From the NCBI RefSeq assembly GCF_002216775.1, contig NZ_CP022315.1:992001-1056000 (forward strand): 64,000 nucleotides of DNA. The letters are read 5' to 3'. This stretch comes from Virgibacillus phasianinus. GTDB lineage: Bacteria > Bacillota > Bacilli > Bacillales > Amphibacillaceae. The position numbers and the translations under genes are program-made. Position 1 is the first letter of the stretch, and every line of letters begins with the position of its first letter. Shown piece by piece: positions 29,380 to 39,056 of this stretch. Under the pieces are notes generated by a model. That model saw only the letters and a list, made by a program, of their open reading frames with translations, searched no databases and was not told the DNA's origin.

Positions 29380-30984
29380 TCACATCATATCCATGTCTAC
29401 TGTTTGTAGTTTTTTCTTCTCATTTTTACCTTTCAACCAATCATTAATATCAAGTCTTTCACTTTCAAGCAAATGACCATAAACAGCATCATCAAGCATC
29501 ATTTGTTGTTCGTCAGTAAGATCCCCTTCTTTTCTGGCTTGATGGTGAGGGTTCAAGAATTCGCCATCCCCAACATCTAGGCGATCCATATTAACAACTT
29601 CCATCTTTGAATTCTTGCTCTCAGGAAAAATAATACTATACCGCGTCTTATAATATCTATTATCACCCTGATACCTTTCTTCCAGCTTCTCCATCATTGC
29701 ATTACCTTTTGCAAAATCCATCATTGAATCAGATTCTATTTCTGGTGCCTCCGACCATTCAATGAATATTTGTGGTTGCTCAATATCCATATCATATCGC
29801 TTTAACCATGCTTTGCACTTTACAACATGATTAAATTCTTCCGTCCAGGCTTCATTTGTAGAATTATCCACTCCTACAACGACATCACCATCTACACAAA
29901 AGTACAATCCTTCTGCTTGCTCTTTTTCCTTATGATCAATTACATAATCCATTGCTGCTTTATTAACTTCTGTTAGCTCTGATAGGTCTTTTCTCTCTTG
30001 AATAGCCTGTAGGAACACATCTTTTCCATTTTCTACGCCTTTCTCCTGTTCTTTCATCAATTCAGGCTCCATAATCTCCATAAACTCCACTGCTGCTCCC
30101 CTTACTTCTTCGAGTAACTGCGCTTTATCCTTTAATTCCCTTCCCTGTGTCCAGTTGGCAAGATAGCCTAAAGAATAATCACTTGTATCAATATCAAAGT
30201 AGGATGCAACGGCATAAGCTGTCATTTCTGCTTGGAATTCTTTTTCTTCTGAAGTTAGATTGAAATGCCTATCGGGCGTACCATGCAACTTGGCATGGGC
30301 CAATTCATGGATTAATGTTTTCACGTTTTGCAATTCGCCATTGCGTGAATTTAAACCAATATGATTTTTCCTGCCATCTATTCCTTGGTAAAATGCACCT
30401 TTAGCAGCACCTAGTTCCTCCATAGGCTCGCCAATCGTCACATCCAGTTTATCTCCCACTTTTTGCAGGGCCTCTAACATATCTTGATAGTTTGCAACGT
30501 CCCCCTCCAGCCATCTATTTGGAAAAATATCTGGAAGATCACTAGCTTTTGCATTAGTTTGTGAAACATCGAAAACACTGCCCCTTCCAAAATACAACCC
30601 ACTTCCCTTTTTCTCTAATTCCCCTTTGTTGATTAATTCTTTTTCCTGCTCTGTCGCCTTTTTTATGCTTTTCCATTTGCCGTTTTCATCTTTAAATTTC
30701 GGCTGCGTCTTATTTGGCACTAAAATTTGAATGGCTTTTTCTCCTTTTTGCACTTGAAAGCCTTTTTCCTGCCAAAACTTATAACTTCCTACTGCTTGTG
30801 CTCCCTTAAATTGACTCTGAATTAAGGCTGTATTTCGTAATGAATATTGATAAAACTGCATCATGAAAGCTAGGTGATCAGCCATTTGTTCAGGTGTTTC
30901 AAAATAAGATTCAATGGACTGATTCATCGTTTCTGTTAATTGTTTCACTTCTTCCTGTTTTTGTTCGAATGTTTTTCTTTGCAT
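29380..30984 (-). CDS. polyvalent ArdC-type ssDNA-binding/zincin protein
   Basis: 534 residues in three parts. An N-terminal ArdC-like ssDNA-binding domain (about 1-145, with FKGAQAVGSYKFWQEKGFQV) is followed by a zinc-metallopeptidase (zincin) domain with HELAH at 226-230. The C-terminal part (about 340-480) resembles the large-polyvalent-protein domain LPD25. ArdC-type proteins enter the recipient during conjugation and protect incoming DNA from restriction. It begins 10 bases after GGAGG, just downstream of a terminator hairpin. An anti-restriction protein next to a restriction system fits a transferable element. Confidence 0.8.
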   Translation of the reverse strand: MQRKTFEQKQEEVKQLTETMNQSIESYFETPEQMADHLAFMMQFYQYSLRNTALIQSQFKGAQAVGSYKFWQEKGFQVQKGEKAIQILVPNKTQPKFKDENGKWKSIKKATEQEKELINKGELEKKGSGLYFGRGSVFDVSQTNAKASDLPDIFPNRWLEGDVANYQDMLEALQKVGDKLDVTIGEPMEELGAAKGAFYQGIDGRKNHIGLNSRNGELQNVKTLIHELAHAKLHGTPDRHFNLTSEEKEFQAEMTAYAVASYFDIDTSDYSLGYLANWTQGRELKDKAQLLEEVRGAAVEFMEIMEPELMKEQEKGVENGKDVFLQAIQERKDLSELTEVNKAAMDYVIDHKEKEQAEGLYFCVDGDVVVGVDNSTNEAWTEEFNHVVKCKAWLKRYDMDIEQPQIFIEWSEAPEIESDSMMDFAKGNAMMEKLEERYQGDNRYYKTRYSIIFPESKNSKMEVVNMDRLDVGDGEFLNPHHQARKEGDLTDEQQMMLDDAVYGHLLESERLDINDWLKGKNEKKKLQTVDMDMM

Positions 30985-31002
30985 GAAATATCATCCTCCC
31001 GA

Positions 31003-31034
31003 AAAATAAAAGGGACTCCCACCAGGAAGCCCCT
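31003..31034 (-). terminator. terminator or attenuator between transfer genes and ardC
   Basis: On the minus strand GGGGCTTCC, TGGT and GGGAGTCCC (two G-U pairs), then TTTTATTTTT. It ends only about 20 bases before the ardC start, so it could limit read-through into ardC. Confidence 0.7.
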
Positions 31035-31165
31035 TAGATATATCAGCTATTTATTTGCTCAGCCTATTAATGTTTCATTATGCAAAATAAAAAGACCGCT
31101 ATATCAGCGATCAACATCATTTTTTACATACAGTTTTCACTAAACGGCTTCCTCTTAGTGGTATC

Positions 31166-31399
31166 TCAAGCTGGTTCACCCTCCAAGATAACTGCTTTCT
31201 CCTTTATATCCAATGGAATCAACGCTTCTTCATCTGCTTGATTTATCATTTCTATAGCACCCTTTGTGACTGCATCTACTTCAATTTCTATTTCCCCAGC
31301 ATCAACAATGAAGACAACACTAGCTTCTTTAATTTCCTTTACATACCCTAAATCAACAAGCTTATATGCCCCATTTACATACATATCCGTCACAATCAT
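31166..31399 (-). CDS. hypothetical protein of the transfer module, 77 aa
   Basis: Unrecognised acidic protein, predicted alpha/beta (YKLVDLGYVKEIKEASVVFI, EIEIEVDAVTKGAIEMI). Its ATG overlaps the topoisomerase stop by four bases, so it is surely co-translated with topB. No membrane segment or known motif. Confidence 0.65.
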   Translation of the reverse strand: MIVTDMYVNGAYKLVDLGYVKEIKEASVVFIVDAGEIEIEVDAVTKGAIEMINQADEEALIPLDIKEKAVILEGEPA

Positions 31400-33522
31400 C
31401 CTTTCGGGAATTCAAATGTTATTTTTTGTTCGGTTTGGTCATAGCGTAAAGATGCATCAAACATTTTTCCTTTTTTACTTGTAAATCCTTTTATCAAGTT
31501 GGTTTTTTCGCCACCCAATAACTTTTTAATGTTTATCTGACTTATGGATTTGCCAAGGAATTTCTTTGGTAACGTAAATGTACACCCTTCACGATAACGA
31601 CTGCATCCATAAAATTTCCCTTTATCTTGAATCTTTCCGTCTTCATGATTACAACGGGGACATTTGCCTATAAAAGATTTTTCATTCACCTGTTGCAAGG
31701 ACTGTTCCATGCTTCCAATTTTCTTTGGTGCTTCTTGCATTAAAGACTCAATCATTTGTTTGATTTTATCGAGAAACAATTCTTGAGATCCTTCATTCTC
31801 TCCAATTTTCTTTAAATACGTTTCCCATTTCGCTGTCATCTCCGGACTAGCAAGTAACGTTCCTTCTACAGCCTGACAAAGTATTTTCCCTTTATCTAAT
31901 ACAGTTACTAGGTTCTTTCTAATCCCAATATACAATTGGTGTTTTAAAGTTTCTATGATACTTGCTCTTGTTGCCTCTGTCCCAATACCTTCACTTTCTT
32001 TTAATGTATGCTGCAATGCTTCATCGTCTATTTCTTTCCCGGCGTGTTTCATCACATTAATCAGTTGCCCCTCTGTATAATACTTTGGTGGCTTTGTCTT
32101 TCCTTCCGCTATTTCTACATTAACTTGGCAAGCCTGATCTTTTTCCATTGCTGGTAAGACCGTTTCTTTTTTCCTTGCCTGTTGTTGATTCTTAAATAAT
32201 GATTTCCAGCCTATTTGTTTTTCTACTTTTCCAGTCGCTTCAAAGTTAATCCCTTTCACACCAACCTCTACCTTCGTTTCTTCATATCCATAATCCGGAG
32301 CAAACATAGCCAAGGTTGTTGCAATCACTTCTAGATAAATATTCTTTTCTTTTTCGTTTAAAGCACTAAAATTTGGCGTTTGTTTTGTTGGAACGAGGGC
32401 ATAGTGTTCGGCAACCTTCGTATTATCTACATATCGCTTCTGGGCATCAGGATAAACAACTTCAACATCTACCCCTATACATTCTTGATAGTTCGATAAA
32501 TTGTTTTTGATATAAGCAAATTCGCTATCAGTTATAAAATGACTGTCCGTCCTTGGGTAAGATAGAACTTTCTTTTCGTATAGGCTTTGCGCAATCTTTA
32601 ATACTTCGGACGGACTGTACTCCCATTGCTTGTTTGCCGTACTTTGCAAGGAAGATAAAGAATGTAGCTTTGGTGACTTTGTTCTTTTCCGCTCCTTTTT
32701 CACTTCTTGAATAATACCATCATTTACTCCAGGTAGAACGCCTTTTTCTTGCAATACTTTTTGAGCTTCTTCTTTTGTTGCAAAGCGTTGTTTATGTTTC
32801 GCTTCAAACGAACCATTTGGCACTTGGACTTTCCCTTGAAAGGTAAAATAGTCTTGGGAAACAAAATCCTCAATTTCCTTTTGACGTTTGTATAATAAAT
32901 AAAGGGTAGCTGTTTGTACCCTGCCAACGCTGAACACGCCTTTCATCCCTTGCTTTTGCAGAAGCAATGTATATAATCTGGAAGCGTTCATTCCTACTAG
33001 CCAATCACTATATTGCCTTGTTTGTGCTTCCTGATATAATGATAGATAATTTTTTCCGTTGTTTAAATGACGGAATCCTTTTTGTATCTCATCCACTTCT
33101 AAAGAGTTAATCCACAATCTTTTGGTTGGTTTATGTGACGCGCCAGCAAGTGATATGATACTTCGGGCAATATTCTCTCCTTCACGATCACAATCCGTTG
33201 CAACAATAATTTCTGTTGAATGATTTAAAAGTCTTTTCACTATATTGAATTGCTTTTTCTTGTCTTTACTCACCTGAAGTTGAAATTGTCCTGGAAACAT
33301 GGGCAACTGATCTAATTTCCAAATCTTCCATGTTTCGTTATATTGTTCAGGAGAGAGAAGTTCAACCAAATGCCCGTATCCCCAAGTGATATATGCTTTC
33401 TCCTTAAAAAAGCGACCATCATTTACCTCTATATAACCATCTTGTTTCTTTGTATGTTGAAGAGCATCTGCATACGCTTTTGCTTGACTCGGCTTTTCAG
33501 CGAGAATTAATGTATGTCCCAT
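31396..33522 (-). CDS. topB: DNA topoisomerase III, mobile-element type
   Basis: Type IA topoisomerase that decatenates single-stranded DNA. A Toprim domain starts at once (TLILAEKPSQA; DCDREGEN). The active-site Tyr is in LSYPRTDSHF at about residue 300. A C-terminal zinc-ribbon (CPRCNHEDGK, YGCSRYREGC) is present. ATG at 33522 is chosen because AAAGGGGAAG precedes it; the GTG at 33552 has no ribosome site. The chromosome normally has its own topB. Copies beside relaxase genes, as here, belong to the transfer or replication module of plasmids and integrative elements. Confidence 0.9.
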   Translation of the reverse strand: MGHTLILAEKPSQAKAYADALQHTKKQDGYIEVNDGRFFKEKAYITWGYGHLVELLSPEQYNETWKIWKLDQLPMFPGQFQLQVSKDKKKQFNIVKRLLNHSTEIIVATDCDREGENIARSIISLAGASHKPTKRLWINSLEVDEIQKGFRHLNNGKNYLSLYQEAQTRQYSDWLVGMNASRLYTLLLQKQGMKGVFSVGRVQTATLYLLYKRQKEIEDFVSQDYFTFQGKVQVPNGSFEAKHKQRFATKEEAQKVLQEKGVLPGVNDGIIQEVKKERKRTKSPKLHSLSSLQSTANKQWEYSPSEVLKIAQSLYEKKVLSYPRTDSHFITDSEFAYIKNNLSNYQECIGVDVEVVYPDAQKRYVDNTKVAEHYALVPTKQTPNFSALNEKEKNIYLEVIATTLAMFAPDYGYEETKVEVGVKGINFEATGKVEKQIGWKSLFKNQQQARKKETVLPAMEKDQACQVNVEIAEGKTKPPKYYTEGQLINVMKHAGKEIDDEALQHTLKESEGIGTEATRASIIETLKHQLYIGIRKNLVTVLDKGKILCQAVEGTLLASPEMTAKWETYLKKIGENEGSQELFLDKIKQMIESLMQEAPKKIGSMEQSLQQVNEKSFIGKCPRCNHEDGKIQDKGKFYGCSRYREGCTFTLPKKFLGKSISQINIKKLLGGEKTNLIKGFTSKKGKMFDASLRYDQTEQKITFEFPKG

Positions 33523-33554
33523 TAAAACGTTCTTCCCCTTTCTTTTGCTCACAA

Positions 33555-34655
33555 TTACATTTCAAATGCATGCTGTTTACCGCCTTTTGCCTTTGGCTGC
33601 TTTTCAATGGATTTTCTATACTCTCCATTGCTACTCACATATTCGGGAATATCATTTGCAAAGGAATAGACATTCTTTTTTCCGACAATAAAATGATCCA
33701 GTAATTGTACATCCAATTTTTCGGATATTTCTTTCAAACCTTTCGTTACATTTCTATCTTCAGCACTTGGTTCAGGGATACCAGAAGGATGATTATGAAA
33801 AACAGCAACCTTTGATACATCTTCTCGCGACAATAATTCCTTTGTAAATACCTTCTTATCCACAATACTTGCATTTGGTGATCCTTTGAAAAGTTCTTTA
33901 ACAGATACAACTTTCCCATCAGCATCACAAGCAATTACTCCAAATGATTCCTGCCAATCATACTGATAACCAACTTTCAAGCTTTTCTTCACCTTTGTAT
34001 TATCTTTCAACATATGAGATCCAACAATCTCTTGATTAGCGAAAAAAGAAGTGAATTCATCAAATCCTTGGTAGGTGTATATGTCATTTTGCAGATTATA
34101 AGCTGTCAGATTATAAGCTGTCTCTGCATGACCTTCACTTTCGGCAACATTATCTACAGATGGTGCATATTTATCACGGCTATATGGAATCATTTCTTTA
34201 CTGGATGTGATTGTGTCGCTGAATTCGTTATAGCTAAATCCATCAATCACATCTACTCCAAATGTTTTAAAGTAATCGATCATTTCTGCTTCCTTCTCAG
34301 TAGACGTAGAACTGTTTGATAAATTAAACATGGATACACCGCCTGCATGTAAACCTTCTTTCAACACCCTTTTCAAATCATCTTGATCATGAAGTTTATA
34401 TCGGCTTAAATGCAGTGGCTCGTTTTTGGTGGAACAAAACACAGATACCATCTCATCCTTGGAGGGCATTTTATTCTTCGTTACAAATTCAATAAAGTTT
34501 TGTGGAGAAGATATTCCTACTTCTTTGCTATTCATTTGTCCTTTTGAAAAATCTATAAAATCCACTAAACTTCTTACGGAATCATCATCCTTGGTTACTT
34601 TTTGATAAAGTTCCTCTTTAGACGAGCAGCCAAAATGTTCATACAAATTATTCAT
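33555..34655 (-). CDS. RadC/JAB-domain protein with N-terminal extension
   Basis: 366 residues from the ATG at 34655. The C-terminal RadC-type JAB domain has the metal motif HNHPSGIPEPSAED and LLDHFIVG. The first 230 residues are unrecognised apart from an N-terminal helix pair (LYEHFGCSSKEELYQKV) that resembles the start of the small protein encoded just upstream. RadC-like genes are common passengers of conjugative and mobilizable elements, but their function is not established. It overlaps the upstream small gene by eight bases. Confidence 0.8.
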   Translation of the reverse strand: MNNLYEHFGCSSKEELYQKVTKDDDSVRSLVDFIDFSKGQMNSKEVGISSPQNFIEFVTKNKMPSKDEMVSVFCSTKNEPLHLSRYKLHDQDDLKRVLKEGLHAGGVSMFNLSNSSTSTEKEAEMIDYFKTFGVDVIDGFSYNEFSDTITSSKEMIPYSRDKYAPSVDNVAESEGHAETAYNLTAYNLQNDIYTYQGFDEFTSFFANQEIVGSHMLKDNTKVKKSLKVGYQYDWQESFGVIACDADGKVVSVKELFKGSPNASIVDKKVFTKELLSREDVSKVAVFHNHPSGIPEPSAEDRNVTKGLKEISEKLDVQLLDHFIVGKKNVYSFANDIPEYVSSNGEYRKSIEKQPKAKGGKQHAFEM

Positions 34656-34803
34656 CCGTATCACCACCATTCTCCGCACGAATGAGCAATTCTTTCAATA
34701 AAAGAACATCCTTATCTTTAGAATTTTCCTGCATGAACTCCAGTAATTCCTTTTGACTGTCCACCCCAAAGTAATCTAAAATGCTTTGCTGGTTGTTTCT
34801 CAT
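34648..34803 (-). CDS. small acidic protein, 51 aa
   Basis: A short frame with AGGAATGG before its ATG. The product begins MRNNQQSILDYFGVDSQKEL. The YFGVDSQKELLEFM segment parallels HFGCSSKEELYQKV at the start of the RadC-like protein, so both may share one binding partner or derive from one another. Its last codons overlap the start of that gene. No function known. Confidence 0.6.
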   Translation of the reverse strand: MRNNQQSILDYFGVDSQKELLEFMQENSKDKDVLLLKELLIRAENGGDTDE

Positions 34804-34863
34804 GTGAACCATTCCTTTCTATTTTTGTAAAACCTATCGATAAATCACATCAAAAACTGCATA

Positions 34864-34906
34864 CAAAAAAGCACAGAATTAATTATGAACAATTAATTTC
34901 TGTGCT
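34864..34906 (-). terminator. terminator of the ApeA-like gene
   Basis: AGCACAGAATTAATT (34870-34884) and its complement at 34891-34906 (one bulged base), followed on the minus strand by TTTTTTGTAT. Confidence 0.85.
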
Positions 34907-34916
34907 CTTAACAAGG

Positions 34917-36338
34917 CTATTTTTGATTATTTTTTCTCTCATCTGCCTTTCTAATGTCAATACTATTCATAATTGGTTTTATTCTTTCCCTGATTCTTTC
35001 GTGTATAAAGTCTTCTCTGAAGCCAAACTCCTTTAATAAATAGAATTCCAATATGTTACGCAGGATGTGAAAAGCCGTTATTAAATTTTCATCCTTAAGA
35101 GCTTTATCTTCTAATTTTTGATCGTAATGTGTGTAGTAATTTCTTGTTGTAGCAATAACCTGAGGAAATTCTAGTAATCTGAACTCTCCAGTACGAAACC
35201 AGAATCTATAATCCGCTATCATTAAATCAGCTAGACGACCTTTTAATGTAACAAATTTTTTAGACTCACCTAATAAAAACTCTCTATCCCCTTCTCGAAA
35301 GGCTTTAGGCCTAATTTCTAATAGTTCTTCCACTCTTTGTTTATAATTACCGAGAGAATTCGCTATCCTGCGGGAATGATATGTTTCCAATGCCTGTACC
35401 ATATTTAAAAAGTGTCGACTAACTGATAAGTTTTGGTTATATAAGCTTTCAATATAGAGTTCTATTATAGGTTCCATTTTGTTTGCTACTTCTTGCCATT
35501 GTGAAAAATCTGCTTGCTTCAGTTCGCTCAGATTAAAAAGGTAATCATGTTTTGTTATTCGTTTGGTGCTAAGTTCACTGTTTAAAGTATGTTTATAGGA
35601 ATGAAGCACTTCCAAGGGTCGAATATGTTTCTCACCCTCTTCGAATTCATAATAAATATCAGGGCTTTCAACACTTATCGAACCATAACTTAAAGGCACA
35701 CCTATAGCTATTTCCAAGAGCCTTTTCATTTGTTTAGCTGTTTCTATAAACCATTCAATGGTTTGCAATGATTGAGAATCAATTATAAGATAGGGCTTCT
35801 GTTCTAACGTTATTTCTTCTTCCATGAAATAAAATGGATTACTAAAACTCAAATGATAATATACAGTGTACGTTTCGTTTGAGTATATTTCAATTGGTTC
35901 TATTATCTTTAAATCTATAAATGAGTCCTTTTTTTCCTCTAACTCTGATTTAATATAATTTGAAACATCACCCCATTGAATTATACCTGGTATATTTATA
36001 GTCATTTTAGAAAATGCAATATCTTCTTCCTTATTGAATTTCACACCACTAAACATGAATTGGGCACTATACCCAAATACCTCCTCTGTTCCTATCTTGC
36101 TTTTTGTACTTATTCGTGAGCAATTGACAAGTGTAATTTCTCCACCATTAATTGTAGAACCTGCAATGAAAGAAATTTCGAGAGGGAGTTCTAAATAACT
36201 CATAGGAGCACCGCTATTAGGTATTCGAATATATATAACTATTCCGCCCTCCTCTTTGTTTAAATATAAGTCACCTGCATATTCCTTTCCAGAATTGTTA
36301 ACCTTCCAAAAGCCCGTTGCTGACAAATTCACCTGCAT
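34917..36338 (-). CDS. ApeA-like HEPN anti-phage protein
   Basis: 473 residues from the ATG at 36338 (GGTGGTGA upstream); the frame extends eight codons further. An N-terminal beta-rich domain (GFWKVNNSGKEYAGDLYLN) precedes the helical Apea-like HEPN domain. That domain has LNMVQALETYHSRRIAN and, near the C-terminus, RNYYTHYD, a match to the HEPN RNase motif R-x4-H. ApeA proteins are single-gene abortive defence factors that act by RNA cleavage after phage recognition. It is flanked by its own terminator and sits inside the transfer module, as a cargo gene. Confidence 0.75.
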   Translation of the reverse strand: MQVNLSATGFWKVNNSGKEYAGDLYLNKEEGGIVIYIRIPNSGAPMSYLELPLEISFIAGSTINGGEITLVNCSRISTKSKIGTEEVFGYSAQFMFSGVKFNKEEDIAFSKMTINIPGIIQWGDVSNYIKSELEEKKDSFIDLKIIEPIEIYSNETYTVYYHLSFSNPFYFMEEEITLEQKPYLIIDSQSLQTIEWFIETAKQMKRLLEIAIGVPLSYGSISVESPDIYYEFEEGEKHIRPLEVLHSYKHTLNSELSTKRITKHDYLFNLSELKQADFSQWQEVANKMEPIIELYIESLYNQNLSVSRHFLNMVQALETYHSRRIANSLGNYKQRVEELLEIRPKAFREGDREFLLGESKKFVTLKGRLADLMIADYRFWFRTGEFRLLEFPQVIATTRNYYTHYDQKLEDKALKDENLITAFHILRNILEFYLLKEFGFREDFIHERIRERIKPIMNSIDIRKADERKNNQK

Positions 36339-36518
36339 TTTTTCACCACCACATATCTTCATGCAAAAAATCTATAACAAGATGATCTAGTAATCAATAC
36401 CAATAATTTTATATACTCCCCTTTGAGAGTTATTCTACTATCTGGCCAAGTTTAATTGAACACCGCACTCCAACAAAAGTATATCAAACATGACCGGTAA
36501 TTGTTAGGTTTCACTAAA

Positions 36519-37772
36519 TCATTCCTTCTCCATCAACTGATCAAATTCATCCATTTCTCTTTCTCGCTTATAATCATGAAATGTTTTTCGCATCGCCTGC
36601 TTCAAACGAATACCGGAAACATGTAAATTGCGATTTCCCTTTCCGTTGTCCCGTTGAAAGAATGATTGTTGGTTTTCCTTTTCCGATGCATGAAACTGCC
36701 TTATAGCAATTTTTTGTTTGAAGATCGACATCTTTTCTTCTTTATCAACTGCTCGCATTTCGGTCAGAATGGCGTTTCCCATACGCTTTTTAAGGTCATC
36801 TAATTTGGTGTTTTTATATTGCTGGTAATCACTTCCTTCACCGTACATTTCTTGCATCACATCTACTTCTTCATCCAATTTGGCCTTTAATACTTGAATC
36901 TCTTCCGGATGAAACTGTTCTAAATAAATTTCAGTTATTTCATCTATATAGGCTCTAGCTTCATTAATAGATTGGTAACCGTAACGCCATTGTTTTCGGT
37001 CATCAGGCAAACGGTTCATCGCTTCTTTAAATAATGTTTCTGTCTTTTGGAAAGAAGATAAGGAAATATTATTTTCCTTTTTAAAACGTATAGTTCCACG
37101 CAACAATTCATCTACTTTATTTCGTTCATGCGCACGATCTAAAATAATATTGGCAACTTTGGACTTCATTTTGTCTAACGTTTTTGGCTTTCGTTTGGCC
37201 CGATATTCTTCATGCCATGTATTCGATTCTTTATCCAATACATTCATTCGTTCTCTTGTTGGATGAGGTTCTACGGTTGCGACATGTACATGAATATTAT
37301 CGGTATTGTAATGCAGGGTTGCCGTCCAAATTGCTGATCGCTGCATTCCTTCCGCTTGTAACATTGTTTGCATCGTTTCCCGTACAACACTCCTCATTTT
37401 TGTTTCATCTACGGTATGAGTCGCTGCGTTGTATAGTCCTTGCTTACTCAACCATTCATTATCAAAAGAGATCACATCTTGCCACATTGGTGATTCATTT
37501 TGTTGCGCTAGTTGAAATTGTTCTTTGACGGTTTGTTTTTCTTTGTCATTCAATCTGTCTTTACTGGAGGTAAATAACTCCCCTTGTTTTTCGTCATCAT
37601 CCATATAATCCATGAAGTGATGGAACACATCAAAATCATTTTCTTTATCAGATGAGGTATACATTTTCACATGTTGTTTCGCATCCTCACGATCCATATA
37701 ATTAATGTAATCATTAAATGTACTTGACCCAGGTGTTACAAATTTACTTCGCAATACAACTGCTGGACTCAT
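36519..37772 (-). CDS. MobP2-family relaxase
   Basis: 417 residues. Starts the transfer of DNA by nicking at oriT. The three-His metal site reads H154 YNTDNI H161-V-H163, as in MOBP relaxases. The catalytic Tyr is probably in the N-terminal segment NDYINYMDRED. Long charged helices fill the C-terminal half. It is preceded three bases upstream by an accessory gene and is the only mobility-defining enzyme in the island. The oriT itself was not located. Confidence 0.85.
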   Translation of the reverse strand: MSPAVVLRSKFVTPGSSTFNDYINYMDREDAKQHVKMYTSSDKENDFDVFHHFMDYMDDDEKQGELFTSSKDRLNDKEKQTVKEQFQLAQQNESPMWQDVISFDNEWLSKQGLYNAATHTVDETKMRSVVRETMQTMLQAEGMQRSAIWTATLHYNTDNIHVHVATVEPHPTRERMNVLDKESNTWHEEYRAKRKPKTLDKMKSKVANIILDRAHERNKVDELLRGTIRFKKENNISLSSFQKTETLFKEAMNRLPDDRKQWRYGYQSINEARAYIDEITEIYLEQFHPEEIQVLKAKLDEEVDVMQEMYGEGSDYQQYKNTKLDDLKKRMGNAILTEMRAVDKEEKMSIFKQKIAIRQFHASEKENQQSFFQRDNGKGNRNLHVSGIRLKQAMRKTFHDYKREREMDEFDQLMEKE

Positions 37773-37775
37773 TAT

Positions 37776-38246
37776 TTATTCCCGACTTTCCGATTGTGCT
37801 TGTTGCTTTAATTCCTTTTGCTGTTCATAATCTAATTTCTTTTGCCGCTGTTTATGAATCCTTTTTTGCACTAATTCTTCTGCTTGTTCCATTCCTTTTG
37901 TTTTAAATTCTTCCGTTGTAATTAAGTTTTTGAATTTATTCACCAGGTAGTAATGGTTCATGAACTCCAGAATGATTTTTGTGTCCCGATCAATAACGTT
38001 ACTCGCTACTTGAATGCGATTCATTTTCTCTTTTATGAAATCTAATTTTTCATCCAGTAAGTCAGAAATCGTTTGTTTGAATAGAACATATTCTTCTTCT
38101 CTACTTTCAAAATAGGCATCGACCATTAAGGCAATGGCATTCGCTTGAGATGTATGATTTTCATTCGCTGCCACTTTAATTTTTTCTTTCGTTTCAGTGC
38201 TTAACAAAAAATATGATCCTTGTTTTTTCTCTTCTGTCATGCTCAT
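37776..38246 (-). CDS. relaxase-accessory protein, 156 aa
   Basis: Starts at ATG 38246, eight bases after GGAGGG. The N-terminal part (SYFLLSTETKEKIKVAANENHTSQANAI) looks like a ribbon-helix-helix DNA-binding region, followed by long charged helices ending in a Gln/Lys-rich tail. Position directly before the relaxase suggests a MobC-like relaxosome role (inference). Confidence 0.6.
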   Translation of the reverse strand: MSMTEEKKQGSYFLLSTETKEKIKVAANENHTSQANAIALMVDAYFESREEEYVLFKQTISDLLDEKLDFIKEKMNRIQVASNVIDRDTKIILEFMNHYYLVNKFKNLITTEEFKTKGMEQAEELVQKRIHKQRQKKLDYEQQKELKQQAQSESRE

Positions 38247-38247
38247 T

Positions 38248-38580
38248 TTAATTTCCCTCCTTGTCATCCATAGCAAATGTTTTATCTAAAATGTAATCGG
38301 CTTCTTCTGGATTTAATCCAAGTGCATCACATAAAATCAAATACAGATGGAGCGTTCGTTTTTCTATATGATTTAATCGTTTGAACGTCATTTCCAATCC
38401 GTCAGCAACTCGACTCACAGTCACATCTAATTCTTTTTCTGCTAACTTAATGCCATCAAATTTCACTGCATCCTCTAACATTCGTTTCAGTAATACATTC
38501 CTTGATACCTTTTGTTTTTTAGCTTCCTCATCCAACACTCTTACGGCACGAACATCTACATCCCGAATTTTTATTTCCAT
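38248..38580 (-). CDS. ribbon-helix-helix-like accessory protein, 110 aa
   Basis: MEIKIRDVDVRAVRVLDEEA followed by KKQKVSRNVLLKRMLEDAV has the strand-helix-helix layout of RHH DNA-binding proteins. It ends one base before the start of the next accessory gene. Probably oriT-binding or autoregulatory; inferred from fold pattern and neighbours. Confidence 0.6.
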   Translation of the reverse strand: MEIKIRDVDVRAVRVLDEEAKKQKVSRNVLLKRMLEDAVKFDGIKLAEKELDVTVSRVADGLEMTFKRLNHIEKRTLHLYLILCDALGLNPEEADYILDKTFAMDDKEGN

Positions 38581-38913
38581 TCAAATCCACTCCTTCCACG
38601 CGTCGCTTAGAAAATAGTAAAATCCCCGTTCACAAGAACAGGGATTGTTGAAGGGCATAAGGATGTGCATTTTGTCCCATAACGGATGCTTTAAGAATGT
38701 GTCACTTTTCTTTGTTTGAAAATACAATATTAAACTCAGTGAACCAATTACCACTACTATAAACAAAAAAGTCATTAACATTGGTATATTAACTTCCGTA
38801 CTTGAGGAAAATGGGACTGCTATATCTTTCTTATATATATCTGCTATAAATGCAAGAACTACCAATAAAATAATTATAATACCTTGGAACAAAGTCCAAC
38901 GGGAAAAGAACAT
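38581..38913 (-). CDS. hypothetical membrane protein, 110 aa
   Basis: Two hydrophobic segments at about 8-26 and 44-64, then a soluble tail with NPCSCERGF. It abuts the RHH gene with no gap, so it is the first gene of the mobilization operon. Family not recognised. Confidence 0.55.
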   Translation of the reverse strand: MFFSRWTLFQGIIIILLVVLAFIADIYKKDIAVPFSSSTEVNIPMLMTFLFIVVVIGSLSLILYFQTKKSDTFLKHPLWDKMHILMPFNNPCSCERGFYYFLSDAWKEWI

Positions 38914-39056
38914 AATTTATTATACTCCCTCATTAATTTGTACTTTTATGTGATAAATTATATCGCTCCTATTCATCTCTCCTGCTCACTTTTAAAAATA
39001 TGGGCTGTCAAATCGACAACTTCACATTCTATTTTCCAAGCCTTTTATGAGATTAC

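Noticed and set aside
36363-36518. Spacer next to the relaxase considered as oriT
   Set aside because: No clear inverted repeat with a nick-site-like sequence could be recognised by eye; the spacer at 38914-39056 was equally uninformative.
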